Notes under the pieces: model-generated
What the model was told of the DNA's origin: nothing
The model's database searches: none
Seen by the model: only the letters and a program-made list of their open reading frames with translations
Translations under genes and position numbers: made by a program
Assembly: GCA_027257055.1 (NCBI GenBank)
Contig: JAPVLO010000055.1
Location: 7,959,501 to 8,023,500, forward strand
Reading direction: 5' to 3'
Length of the DNA stretch: 64,000 nucleotides
Source: Cephalopachus bancanus
Lineage: Eukaryota > Chordata > Mammalia > Primates > Tarsiidae
Shown: piece after piece, positions 48,421 to 60,416 of the stretch
How positions within the stretch are numbered: position 1 is the first letter of the stretch
Layout: every line of letters starts with the position of its first letter

Positions 48421-49816
48421 ACCTTAAGTTCTATCTTCTTGTACCTCTCAGGAATGATAGGACACACCATTGTTCAGAACTGTCTTGCCCCGTAGATGCT
48501 AGAAGCAAGTACTTATGACTTTAAGTGGGAAGTCACCAGGAGCAGGAACAAACTGAGTGGTAGGGAATAGAATCCACAAAATGGAAGCCGCAGCCTTGTA
48601 CTGCCATCTTCCTAACAGCAGGGCAATATCCAATTGTCCCCAGCATTCATCCTAGGCCCTGACATGGGGGTGCATTCAGGAAGCAGTTGCCAAATGATGA
48701 GTGTAGCCTGGCAGAGCTCAACTCCATCCCTCCAGCCTAGTTCCTTGGTGTCTGTGTTGCCTTTATACTCCCCATGAAGCACAGGAAATTTTATCCAGGG
48801 GCCAGAGGTCTGAGCATTAATCCTACACCTGCATGAACAATCCATGTTTCCCTTATCCTTGTCATATCTGCCAGCATGCATAGGACACAGGCCTCCAGAT
48901 AGCAAGTCATAGCGTTTTCATGTCAGACTGAAGATGCTTCTGGGGTCTTTTCTCTGAACCCAATTGCTTTTGAGCTGAAATGACAAAGACTCCATACCCT
49001 AAATCATAAAAGAAGCTCCAGGGTGTGAGAACAAAAATAATGCTTTAATACAAGCGTCCTTTGCAAGAGCTTGCAGCTTGGGTATTCTCAGAACAGCAGG
49101 AGAGAGAATACATGAATATAAAAGAGTACCACCGCAGCCTTCAGAAAGTGTAGCCTAAGATTTAATGAGCTGGTGTCTGACTGCCAGGGGCCCAGAATGT
49201 TAATTACCCATCTCTACCCAAAGTCCTCATGAAGTCACTGATGCTATGGCTAAAGATAGGTGCCCAACTTCACAGTCACCTTCTCAGTGTTGTCAGCCTT
49301 GTTTGGGAAGAAATCTCCCTAGCTCCAAAGCCAGTACAGCTTGAAAGGCCCCTTTGTTACTTGGGGCTGCCGTTTGGGAACAAAGTAGCCGACAAGGCCA
49401 CAGAGAATAGCTCTTTGGTATTCTCGACGGTGGCCCAGGATTGCATGCTTCTGCATGCCTAGGAAAAAAATGTGATGCACCATGAGTCCTGGAGCAAATC
49501 GCCTCATGAATATCTTTATACCAAGGCTTGTTTATGCCTGTTAGGTGCCTGCCACTCAGCAGGGTCTCTACTGCTTCTCAAAGTTGTGGATTAAAAATTC
49601 TACTGAGTGAAAACACAGGCTGCACCTCAAGGTCCCAAGATACCCTCCAACGATACAACGATTCTGCTCCCTCTCATCAACTTGAATTGGTAAACGGAAG
49701 CCGAGTACAGAACAGCAGAGGACAGGGACAGGTCTTCCCATGGATCTATTTTCCCCAAGTGTTTAATCAACTCCGGCTTCCTAATCTGGGTCAATTCAGA
49801 CCTATCGTAGACCTAT
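48421..49816. other. Unassigned, GC-richer sequence
   Basis: The most GC-balanced unassigned stretch in the window. Open frames occur (97 codons minus at 48612-48905; 127 codons plus at 49528-49911, whose end runs into the L1-derived arm at 49817). I recognise no protein family and see no convincing exon or promoter. Confidence 0.4.
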
Positions 49817-49985
49817 CTACTCCTATTTATGATATAAAAAAAATCTTTCCAACTACTAGGAATATAAAGGAACTTCCTACACCTGAGGATGCGCATCAGT
49901 CACAAATCTAAAGCTAACATTACACTTAATGGTAAAATATTAAAAGCACTTCCCTTAAGATGAGGAACAAAGAAAGGCTGGTCAT
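49817..49985 (+). repeat. L1-derived inverted repeat, left arm
   Basis: About 168 bp of ORF2-like L1 text ('aaaggaacttcctacacctg', 'taaagctaacattacactta'). It matches the reverse complement of 50671-50838 with roughly 88% identity by eye. L1 similarity stops sharply at both edges, unlike the right arm, which is embedded in a longer L1. Confidence 0.88.
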
Positions 49986-50084
49986 ACTTCAGCTTTCTTC
50001 TGAGCACAGCAACTGTGGATCTGCCTCTTCATGGAGTGGGAAGGGGATATGTTACTCTCCACTGCTAGTCTTCACTTAACAAAA

Positions 50085-50220
50085 AAATGTGGAGCGCCTA
50101 CTATGTGTCCAACACTGTTCCAGGCTCTGGGAATACATCATTGAGTCAAATTGTCCATGTGGTACCTGACTTCATGGTAATTATATTCTAATATTGGGAG
50201 GCAAAAAGGAAATGGACAAC
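50085..50220 (+). repeat. Ancient mammalian repeat (L2/MIR-type 3' motif)
   Basis: 'gagcgcctactatgtgtcca' followed by 'acactgttccaggctctggg', 'aatacatcattgagtc' and 'ctgacttcatggtaattata' matches a mammalian-wide repeat text ('gagcacctactatgtgccag'). Confidence 0.7.
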
Positions 50221-50640
50221 GAGTAACATACATGCTTTTTAAAAGTCAATTGCATGGTGTAGGGGGAAAAAAAGTAATAAGTTCTGTGGTTTAGACAAAG
50301 GGAGGGGGAAGGACCCAGCATGTGAAACAGTGTGAGAAGGTAAGGAAAACGAGGGGTTCTGTGAAAGCGAGTAGGGTGCTGAGTGTGTGTTATAAACACT
50401 GTGGCAGCTTTGACCTCCAAGAAAGAGGTGAACTCAGAATGTTTCAAGGCTCAGGCTGAGACTTTTGTGGGAGAGAGTAGTAATACCGAGGGTAAGAGAT
50501 CAAGCTTCTTCCTGTAATGGTAAAAGAAAACACAAACAAACAAGCAAATAAACATGTCATCTATGACACAGGTAGGTTTATTTCTTCAGTTCCAAACATT
50601 ATACATTGTACTCATTTGTTTTCTGAACTCTGCTGACTGC
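50221..50640. other. Unassigned sequence
   Basis: No gene or repeat was recognised. This lies in the spacer of the L1-derived inverted repeat. Confidence 0.5.
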
Positions 50641-50670
50641 AATCCAGCACAATGTTCAATAAAAATGTTA

Positions 50671-50838
50671 AGTGACCAGGCTTTCTTTGTCCCTCATCTT
50701 AAGGGAAATGTATTTAATATTTTAACATTAAGAATAATGTGAGCTTTAGATTTGTGACAGATGCCCACCTCAGGTGTAGGAAGTTCCTTTACATTCCTAG
50801 TAGTTGGAGAGATTTTTTTCTACCATAAATAGGAGTAG
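50671..50838 (-). repeat. L1-derived inverted repeat, right arm
   Basis: Reverse complement of 49817-49985 with roughly 88% identity, including shared non-consensus words ('tcacaaatctaaagct', 'ccaactactaggaat'). It lies within the longer minus-strand L1 relic. Confidence 0.88.
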
Positions 50839-51347
50839 AATTATTTTCATATACATTTCTTGCATTTATTGAGATGATCGTATTTGTAAATTGTTTTTTT
50901 TTTATGTAAGTAGTAAGCTACAAGTATTGATTTTGGATGTGATCTTGCATTTGTGGGATAAACCCCATGTGTCTATTTGATAATATTTGATAATATTAAA
51001 GATTTTTGTATGTATGTTTATACAGATAAACTCATTGAATGTCATTCTTGGAAGGTCATTTTTGTGTCAGATTTATGCTGGTTCCATAAAATAACTGAGC
51101 ACTATTTCCTTTTCTCTTTATTTCCTGAAATACTTGCTGGAAGACTGTCATTCCCACTTATAATTTTGAATAGGGTCTATCGATAAGAGTTTTGTACTTA
51201 AAGTTTTCTTTGTGGAAAGGAATTTTTATTTTTTTCTAATAAAAATTTGATCGTTTTAAAAATATAGGACTATTTGAATTTTATTTCTGTCAGTTTAGGT
51301 AAAAAAAAATTTCAATATATTAATTCAGTTGGTATAGATTGTTGAAT

Positions 51348-51354
<7 letters not shown>

Positions 51355-51390
<36 letters not shown>

Positions 51391-51666
51391 TTTGAGTTGG
51401 AGTCTCACTCAGTCGCCCAGACTGGAGTGCAGTGGCTGCTCCCAGCCACCGCAGCCTCGACCTGCTGGGCTCCCGTGATCCTTCCGCCTCAGCCTTCCGA
51501 GTAGCCGGAATTACAGGCATGTGCTACCATGCCCGGCTGATTTTCTGATTTACTGTAGAGATGGTGTCACGCTGCCCAAGCGGGTCTCGAACCTGCGGGC
51601 TCAGGCAATCCACTCACCTCAGCCTCCCAAAGGCGCGGGATTACAGGCTGAGCCGCCAAGCCCGGC
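51355..51666 (-). mobile_element. Alu SINE, tarsier-type, with (TTTA)n tail
   Basis: Minus-strand Alu whose A-tail has become a (TTTA)n microsatellite on the plus strand (51353-51393). Target duplication TTGTTGAATTTATT is perfect (51339-51352 and 51667-51680). Confidence 0.95.
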
Positions 51667-51750
51667 TTGTTGAATTTATTAACATAAAGTTATTTATGAT
51701 TCAGTGTAATTATCCTTTCCATTTCTGCAGGATATATTATGAAATCTCCT

Positions 51751-52045
51751 TTTTTTTTTTTTTTTTTGAGTTGGAATCTCACTCTGTTGCTCAGACTGGA
51801 GTGCAGTGGCCGCTCCCGGCCACCACAGCCTCGACTTGCTGGGCTCCGGGATCCTTCCACCTCAGCCTTCCAAGTAGCTGGAATTACAGGCGTGCTACCA
51901 CACCTGGCTAATTTTTTTTTTGATTTATTGTAGAGATGAGGTCTCACCAAGTTGCCCAGGCAGGTCTCAAACCCGCGGGCTCAGGCAATCCACTCACCTC
52001 AGCCTCCCAAGGCGCGGGATTACAGGCTGAGCCACCGAGCCCAGC
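51751..52045 (-). mobile_element. Alu SINE, older member with CAACTTGG
   Basis: Minus-strand Alu. Target duplication ATGAAATCTCCTTTT (51739-51753, overlapping the tail, and 52046-52060). It carries the 'accaagttgcccagg' extra bases of the older group. Confidence 0.94.
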
Positions 52046-52830
52046 ATGAAATCTCCTTTTCTACTCCTAATATTGAAAATGTGTGTTTTCTCTCGTTTCT
52101 TCTTGAGCACTTTTGTTTCATCAATTTTCATAGAAATAACTTTTGAATTTGATAATTTTCTCTTTATTTATTTACTGTTTTCTATTTTATTAACTTTTGT
52201 TCATATCTTTATTTTCTTATACTTATTTTGGGTTTAAGTTGCTCTGATTGTTCTAGCATCTTTAGATGAAAACATAGACCATCAGTTTTTAAACGATGCT
52301 TCTTTTCTAGTATAAACATGCAAATCGATAAATTTCCCTGTAAAAATGTATTGGGCGGTATTCCACAAATTTTGATATGTTGTATGTTTTTCATAATGGG
52401 GTTAAAATGTACTCTTTCCCTTACGTCATCTCTTTTGGCCTACTTTATGCATTGTTTGATGTTCAAATATTTGGAGATTTGTCTAGGTCTCCTTTTATTG
52501 AATTCTGATTTTATTCCAGTGTTGAATATTGTTGCTCAAATCTACATACTAATTTTCTTTTTATTATCTTGTTCCATCAATTATTGAGAAAGAAAAGTGT
52601 GAAATCTCAAACTACAAAGTAAACATCTCTATTTTGCTTCATATATACTAAACCACTGTTATTGAGCACATACACATATTTTACTTCTGTCTTACTGATG
52701 AATTCAGACTATTTTCATTATGTAATGTCCCTTATTTGTCTCTCATAATATTTTTTTCATTTTGAAGTCTTCTTTGTCTTCTATTTATAGAGTCACACCC
52801 AGATTTCTTAAACTTCTTGTTTGCCAGAAT

Positions 52831-53104
52831 GTGAGATAATAGAATGTCAAACTAAAAAATATGGCACCTATAGAATATAACAAAGTCTAAGATAGATTGG
52901 GGGCTAGAGAAAGGAATCGGGAAAGCTTCTTTAAGGAAATTATCCTAAAATGAAGGATGAACATACATTAACAATATTATAGGTAGGAGTAAAAATACAT
53001 TCTGGATTGAAATATTCTACAATGGTTCTATAGTAAGAACATACCAAGATATGAAAGAAGGCTATGTTACCAGCACATAGGGAGTATGGTGAAGCTGAGC
53101 CTAT
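52831..53104. other. Unassigned sequence
   Basis: No gene or repeat was recognised. Confidence 0.5.
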
Positions 53105-53285
53105 AATATATACTTAGTACCAGGCATTTTAAACTAGTTATCTCAACTGAGCCTCCTCACAACCCTGAAAGGCAGTTACTATCATCACTCTCATTTTACG
53201 ATTGAAAATAGTGAAACTCATAGAGATTGCATTAAGGTAAGAACTGGAACAAGAATCAGAACCAGAGTTTAGTCCCAGGTATACC
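53105..53285 (-). repeat. MIR SINE relic
   Basis: 'cttagtaccaggcattttaa', 'ctcctcacaaccctgaaagg', 'cagttactatcatcactctc', 'attttacgattgaaaatag', 'aaggtaagaactggaacaag': the complete second half of MIR on the reverse strand. Confidence 0.85.
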
Positions 53286-54690
53286 TCACTTGAAAATCCA
53301 GCATGATTAAAGGAGGTAAGTCTCTCAAAAGTGAGATGGGGTTGGTCAAAAACAGTGCAGTTGGAAGTGAAGAGACACTATTTAGAGACATTTGATTCTA
53401 GGAAAAGTGTGATTGCTTTTTCCTGAAGGATGATAAAACAAGAATTGCACATGGAAAAAAATACGTGAGTGGCATGTACATTAAGGCCATTAGAAAATCA
53501 AAGAAATGACAGTTCACTAAAGTTATGCAAGGTCAAGAAAGCATTTACCAAGTAACTCAACCAGTAGCCAGGTTTGAAAGAGTGAGAGTAATGTGAATAA
53601 GCTGGAAGGAATGAGGATCTTCCTGGTGAATAACAAGATCCAAGAAACATGGAAGGAGAAGTATAGGATATGTACAGAAAATCACTAAAATTCCTCTGGC
53701 AAAATGAGGTATAACTATGGATCTTGCCCAGTTCAAGTCCCATTTTTCAAGTGTCAAATCCCTTCCAGTTTCTGATGTTTTACATTTGAACTCAAAGGTA
53801 CTCAATTTTTTTTTCTTTAATTTTGTCCAGAGTTTCTAATTGTTACCAGACAGAGGTTTAGACCAACCCTATAATCTATCCTAACCAGAAACCTTACCTT
53901 TGAAAAAGACTGGCCTGGACTAGTCATGATTTAGAATGAATTTTCTTACAATGTCCTTGAGGACAGCTTGCATTCACTGTTTTAAGGTTCATCTATGGAG
54001 GCTTCAAAATAACCTCTCTCACTTGGAAGAGCAGAAAGTAGAACAGAACATTGTACAAACAGACATCATTTTTCCTGGGATTGACGAGTAAGTAATAAAA
54101 AGTTACTAGCATGGTCAAAGATTTACATAATTGGCATATTTGAATATCGAACGACCACTCAATTTTCAAATCAACTTGTGCAACCAAATTTTTAAACTAA
54201 TTTTCTTAAATAATTTTTCTTTATAGTTCATGTAACAAAAGAAAAAGTTTTGCTTGCTTGTTTCTAGTATGTCTTTTAATCCTCAGGAATCTTTGTATAT
54301 AAAATATGATCTTGTAGTTTAACTTCCAGAAAACATGAGTATATCATGTTTAAAATAATATAATTTTCAAGCTGAAAATAATGTCAAAAAGAAGTTTCTC
54401 TTTAAGAAAAAAAGAGACAGAAAGGTTTATTGAGCTATTTAATGTTTCATATTAAGTGAATATAGAGCCAAGATTATATTTCCCTTTTTTAGTTCAAAAC
54501 TCTTTCCTTAGATCAAAACACTCTAAAAGGCTACTCAGTAGTACAATGATACATTTCTCTTGCACACATGTTCTTTTTATTTAATGCATATGCATTACAA
54601 TTTCTCCATCAGACATGATTGACTTCATGTAATTTTTCTGTGAGGATTTCAATGTCAAACAAATGTACAAAAATCAAAAGTCAATGTCAA
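53286..54690. other. Unassigned sequence
   Basis: No gene or named repeat was recognised. Frames of 64-82 codons on the minus strand (53498-53805, 53993-54187) lack domains. Confidence 0.45.
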
Positions 54691-54695
54691 AAATG

Positions 54696-54726
54696 GAAGG
54701 CAATGTGAAGGCAATGGAAGGCAATG
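54696..54726 (+). repeat. Three tandem copies of GAAGGCAATG
   Basis: The 10-mer GAAGGCAATG occurs at 54696-54705, 54707-54716 and 54717-54726. Confidence 0.95.
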
Positions 54727-56306
54727 AGTGGAAGATCATCATAACTGTACTCAAGGCAAGTACTCTCAAATTCTCCGCCTATCATATACTTATGGCAGCA
54801 TCTGAAATGAAACGCAATCCTCTTTTGGAGAAAGATCTGCCTCTTCATGCTCCTTCTCACCAAAGAGGTTATGGCTCTTTTGAACTGATCAGTGATCCCA
54901 AAGGTCCAGAGGGCCAGCCAAGTGAATAAGGGTGGCCAGCATTTTTACCTGGAAAGGAAGGCATGAGGGTCAGTTACTTGGGGACATCTGCAGGGTGGAT
55001 TGGAGCAAGATGATCATGAAAACACTGTATTAAAGGGATAATGTTGAGGCAAAAGTGGGAGAAGCAAAACCTCTTATCAGGTCCAAGTTATGAACAGAAT
55101 GCCGAAAGATAAGCTGAAATAAGAAAATGGAGAAAACTAGAAAGAGACCAAAGATTTTTGAAGAAAAATGGAAAGGCCAATTTTCAGCAGATGGGATCCA
55201 AAACGCCAAATTTCCCTTTTTTTTTTTTTTTTTTTTTTTTGCAGGCCAGATGTATTCATGAAGATGGGTAAATATAGTTTAAATGAAAAGGATGCCTACC
55301 TCCTGAGATATCATCCCCATCATTGTATTCCTTGCATCCTTTCATCTCATGTTCATGGTTTCATGCCTAAGAGATTTTGAGGTTTCTTTTTTTCTTTTTA
55401 GATTTTAAATCAATTAGTAAGTACTTAGTTGATGATTCAAGGCTTATATTCATTAAAAACACAAGGGCATCCCCCAAAATCCAACATAGATCTTACACAT
55501 GAAATTATAACATTATTCTATTAAATATCTTTATAGATTATTAAACTTTTTGTGTTTTAAGTGAAAAGACTGAGGCTTACTTAGATCAAGTCATTTCCTT
55601 GACTCACCAGTGACCCTGCACTGTTGTGACCCTCCCGTGGTTAAGGAGTTAGAGAGTGCTATATGTAGCAGGTACTCTCAATGGCCACACCAAATGTGCT
55701 GTGTATTAAAAATAATCTTCATTAATACAGCTTCATTGATACAAAAGGTATTTAAATGCTTCTTGATCAATCAAAGAGCCAAAGCCCGTTATGACATTTT
55801 GAGGTTACCTCTGTTTATACATACCCAGCACTTCTGGAATATTATGGATGCTTAGTAAATTCTTATTTTTTTAAACACATTAATTCATCTGTGCTAAAAA
55901 AAAAATCATTATGTTACATATATTAGAGATTGAAAATAATTTTTCTATATTTATTCAATTAGGTAATTGCATGCTTATTTGTTTCTAAATTATTCTATAT
56001 ATCCAAAAAAGAAACACTTTCTTATGATGAAACAATTAAGAAGAGGTGACAAAAATGAGTCTTTATTTTATAATTATTTTGACTTTTATCCTGCTAATTC
56101 AAAGGCTAATTCATTCTAAATAAAAATTGATACAAGCTCATCAAAGGCTACTTGTGCCAATTTTTTTCAAACTACCAGATAAATTTGTTAGTGAAAAAGA
56201 ATTAACCAAACTTGAAAAGTCAATGGTGAAATAGGTTTTGTTTTTGCTTTACTGACTCATAAAATCATAGCATTTTTTAAAAGAAATAATGGCACCTTCT
56301 TTTTAG
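54727..56306. other. Unassigned AT-rich sequence
   Basis: An unexplained poly-T run (about 22 bases) lies at 55219-55240 with no recognised SINE. No gene is supported. Confidence 0.45.
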
Positions 56307-56321
56307 CAAAATATAACTTTA

Positions 56322-56635
56322 TTTTATTTATTTATTTATTTATTTTTATTTTGTTTTAGTTGGAGTCTCACTCTGTCACCCAGACTGGAGTGCAGGAGCC
56401 GCTCCCGGCCACTGCAGCCTCAACCTGCTGGACTCTGGCGATCCTTCCGCCTCAGCCTTCCAAGTAGCTGGAACTACAGGCATGCACTACCACACCCCGG
56501 TAATTTTTTTATTTTTATTGTAGAGATGAGGTCTTGCCAAGTTGCCCAGGCGGGTCTCGGACCCGTGGGCTCAGGCAATCCACTCACCTCGGCCTCCCAA
56601 AGTGCGGGATGACAGGCTGAACCACCGAGCCCGAC
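56322..56635 (-). mobile_element. Alu SINE, older member with CAACTTGG and (TTTA)n tail
   Basis: Minus-strand Alu with target duplication CAAAATATAACTTT (56307-56320 and 56636-56649). The tail is a short (TTTA)n. It carries the 'gccaagttgcccagg' extra bases. Confidence 0.94.
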
Positions 56636-56649
56636 CAAAATATAACTTT

Positions 56650-57935
56650 TATACTTAGTGCCTAGTGCAGTGTCTGGTCCACTGCAGTGGGTCAGTGGAT
56701 GTTTGTGAAAGAGAACCTCTATACAGATTAGTATATAAATTCATAGTTAGATTTTGGTACCTTTTAAACTTTAATTACTTATAGAAAACCTGGTCCAGGG
56801 AAAGGAGAGGCGTGAAGCTGAGTTAATAAGTGATTAAAACTAGTTTTCCAAAGAACTCTACAAGGGAAAGAAAGTTGACTGACATATGTGCTGGGCAACT
56901 ATGTCCAGAGTGAGCAAACCCTGTCACAGGGGAAAACACACTGCAGGCTTCTTTGTCGTTTTAGAGACTTGCTGCTAATGACTAACACAAAGGTAACGTT
57001 TATCAAGTTACTCAGGTTAAGTTTATCATTAAGTTTCCCATTTTCTTTCTCCCAGAGTCTCCTGGGTTTTGTTTAATGTTACAGACAGGTGGTGCTGAGG
57101 AATTTCAGGTATTAGTTGATGACATTTTGGCTTGCCTGAATTTTTTTCAGTAGATTAAATCCAATGGTAAATCATTTGTGTTTCCCAGCATCATAGTCTT
57201 GTTGGCTCCCTAATGCCTGCACTAAATATCTGATCCTTCAACCATAATCACACTTCCTGCGCTGCCTACAAGTTCTCTCTTGAACACCAGGCACCATCTG
57301 TTAAATTGACGTAAGGAGGAAATGAGAATCCGTTTTATGAATGTTGCAACTGGTTAGTTATCAAGTAGCACCTAATTAGTTCATCTCTGATTATCATATA
57401 ATTAAAGGTATCTATCATATTCCTAGCTCAATACAAGCACCAAATAGTTCTCTTTGTCAGGAGTAAGGAAGGACAATACATCACCCCAGCAGTGCCTAAG
57501 AGAAGCAAGACATGCTCACAGCTCAGCGGGTTTTGCTTTAGTTCCTCCCCATTGGTGACTGATTATCTGAGGCATCCTTCCTTTAAAGCATCGCATCATA
57601 ACATCTTTTCTCACATTTGCTCTGAAGCGGGATAGGAAGTGAGGGGCTGTATGTTCTTTGTTGCTTTTATATCATCCTGACCTCAGCTTTTTGTATCACA
57701 CTGAATAGAGAGACGGTGTGAAGCTGGCTCTCCTCAGCTCCTGGAAGAGGCTCTCAAATCTCTGTCTGCAAAAGCAGGACAACAAGAAGACGACGGAGGG
57801 TAATAATGGGAAAAGAGAAGCTCACTTTTCCTTTCCTCTTTGCAGTCTTCTCAAAACTAAGAGTAGAGAAGTACTGAGGAGAGAGAGATCTGAAAGTAAA
57901 CTTACAAGGAACGACTTCAATTATTGATGACAATA
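56650..57935. other. Unassigned sequence
   Basis: No gene or transposon was recognised. The part 57460-57700 is relatively GC-balanced and repeat-free by eye. Confidence 0.45.
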
Positions 57936-58119
57936 ATAGCTAACCACTTTGAGCATCACTATTGGCAAGCACTGGCTAGCCAGCTTAAATATAATATGCA
58001 ATACAATATAACATTGTGTATAATATAATATTAGATTAGACTATAGATAACATATAATAATAACATATAATTATAACATAAAATAATGTTATAAAATAAA
58101 TGTTATAATGACTCCAAAG

Positions 58120-58200
58120 GCAATGGCATAACCCTATTTTGCAAATGAAAAAACTGAGGCTTCAAGAGACTATATGTAGTTAATATACGGGGAGACAACA
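58120..58200 (-). repeat. MIR SINE relic
   Basis: 'ccctattttgcaaatgaaaa' followed by 'aactgaggcttcaagagact' is reverse-strand MIR. An AT-rich spacer (57985-58095) may separate it from further MIR text at 57940-57980 ('caataatagctaaccacttt'). Confidence 0.6.
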
Positions 58201-58219
58201 CGCATTCCAACCCACTTTC

Positions 58220-58523
58220 TTTTCTTTTCTTTTTTTTTTTTAATTGGAGTTTCACTCCATTACCCAGGGGAGAGTGCAACAGCACACTTATGGCTACCAC
58301 AGCCTCTACCTGCTTGGTGCAGATGATTCTTCCACCTCAACCTTCCAAGTAGTCAGAACTACAGGTGCGCGCTAACACGCCTGGCTAATTTTTAAATTTT
58401 TTTGTTGTTGTAAAAACGAGATTTCACCATGTTGCCCAGGCTTGTCTTGAACCCACGGGCTCAGGCAATCATTTTGTCTCGTCCTCCCCAAGTGCTGGGA
58501 CTACAGGCTTGAGTCATCACAGT
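58220..58523 (-). mobile_element. Old AluJ-like SINE
   Basis: Minus-strand dimeric Alu lacking the tarsier-type diagnostics, with a normal-looking 'gtgctgggactacaggc' complement and heavy divergence. Short target duplication CCACTTTC (58212-58219 and 58524-58531). It sits at the edge of L1-4. Confidence 0.88.
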
Positions 58524-59098
58524 CCACTTTCAATGGGCATCTGAGTTAGTTCCATGTTTTTGCTATTGTGAATAGAGCTGCAATAAACATGCAGGTGCAG
58601 ATGTCTTTTCTAAGGAGTGATTTATGTTCCTCTGGGTATACTTCCACGAGAGGAATTGCTGGATTGTATGGAAGCTCAATTTTTAGTTATTTGAGAAATT
58701 GCCACACTATTTTCCAAAAAATAGTGAGATTGAACTATCTTACATTCCCACCAACAGTGTAGAAGTGTTCCCTTTTCTCTGCAGCTATGCCAGCACCTGT
58801 TGTTTTTTGACTGATAAATGATAGCAATTCTTATCCGAGTTTGGTGGTATCTCACTGAAGTTTTGATCTGCAATTCTCTGATGATGAGTGAGGCTGAGTA
58901 TTTTTTCATTTGTCTATTGTCTGCTTGTATATCATCTTTTGAGAAGTGTCTGTTCATGTCCTTTGCTTTTTAAGGGGTTGCTTTTAAAAATTTTTTCCTT
59001 TCACTTCATTTGAGTTCCTTGTACAGCTTGGATGTTAGGCTTTTGTCAAATGCAAAATTTGCAAATTTTTTTCCATCCTGTGTTTTGTCTTTCTCTTG

Positions 59099-59653
59099 CC
59101 CACTCTCACCCCTTCTATTCAACATAGTACTGGAAATCCTAGCCAAAGTAAGCAAGCAAGAGAAGGAAATCGGGAGTATCTAAAGAGGAAAAAAGAAAGT
59201 GAAGATATCACTCCTTATGGATGATATGATTCTATACCTAGAAAACCCTATGGAGTCTGTCAAAAAAGCCTTGGTAAAGTCTTAAATTAAAAAATAAATG
59301 TGCAAAAGACAGCCACATTTCTATACACCAGAACCAAGGAGACAAATAATCAAATAAAAAACACAATTCCATTCACAATAGCCACACAAAAAAAGTGAAA
59401 TACCTTGACACCCATCTAACCAGAGAAGTGAAAGACCTTTACAATAAGAACTACAAAACACTGCTCAAAGAAATCAAGGATGGCATAAACAAATGTAAAA
59501 ACATTCCATGATCATGGATTGGAAGCTGTCCGTCCTACTCAAGGCAATCTACAGATTCAATGCAATACATATCAGATTGCCAATATTTTTCACAGACCTG
59601 TAAACAACAATACAGACATTCATGTGGAAATAAAAAAAGTGCACAAGTAGCCA
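59099..59653 (+). mobile_element. Plus-strand L1 ORF2 segment inside minus-strand L1-4
   Basis: Plus-strand text equivalent to 37848-38420 of L1-3 (RT to connection region), starting 'cactctcaccccttctattc' and ending 'aagtgcacaagtagcc'. No A-tail or obvious target duplication. About 100 bp of L1-4 appears to be missing at the site, and the right junction is followed by a 9-bp palindrome. Confidence 0.82.
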
Positions 59654-60416
59654 AATTCATGACTTGGTCATGAATTCATTGCCTACACTGTTGTCTATAC
59701 GGGCCTTCCCTATTTTTTCTATAATTCTTACACTTTGGGGTTTTACATTTAAGCCTTTGTTCATTTTTAGTTGATTTTTGTATATGATGATATGAGTCCG
59801 GTTTCATTCTTCTGCATGTGACTAGCCAGTTTTACCATCACCATTTGCTAAATATGTTTTCCCTTACCAAGTGATTTTACTAATGGTTTTGACAAAGATG
59901 AGTTGTTTTTACTTCTGGAATCTCTGTCCTGTTCCATTCGTCTATGTCCCTATTCTTGTAATGATACCATGCCTTCTTGGTTAATGTAGCCTTGTAATGA
60001 AGCTTAAAGTCTGGACATGTGAAACCTCCTGCTTTGTTCCTTTTGCTGAGGATTGCTTCAGCTATCTGTGCTCTTTTTTGCTTCCCTATGAATTTCTGTA
60101 TTGTCTTTTCTAGGTCTGTGAAAAATGCTGTTACCAATTTGATGAGTATTACACTGAATCTGTAGATTGACTTAGATAGGATGAACATTGTGACAATATT
60201 GATTCTTCCATTTCATGAGTATGGAATGTTGTTCCATTTGTTTGTGTCATCCTTGATTTCTTTTAGCAGCATTTTGTAGTTCTTATTGTAGAGATCTTTC
60301 ACTTCTCTGGTTAGATGGATGCCAAGGTGGTTCAATTTTTTGTGAGGCGATTGTGAATGGGATTGTGTTTTTTATTTGGTTCTCAGCCTGCTTACTGTTG
60401 CTGTATAGAAATGCAA

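Larger units (their letters stand above)
50641..52830 (-). mobile_element. Old LINE-1 relic (L1M-like), ORF2 region
   Basis: Minus-strand L1 text over about 2.2 kb, interrupted by two Alus: 'atttgtgggataaaccccat', 'tatgctggttccataaaata' in the RT part, then 'attgggcggtattccacaaa', 'cattatgtaatgtcccttat' in the upstream ORF2 part. It is too decayed for open frames. The inner segment 50671-50838 is the right arm of the inverted repeat. Confidence 0.78.

Noticed and set aside
49528..49911. 127-codon frame with an RT-like phrase (LGQFRPIVDLSTP)
   Set aside because: The resemblance to a reverse transcriptase is superficial, the frame has no other motif, and its last third enters the L1-derived arm in a frame that is not ORF2.
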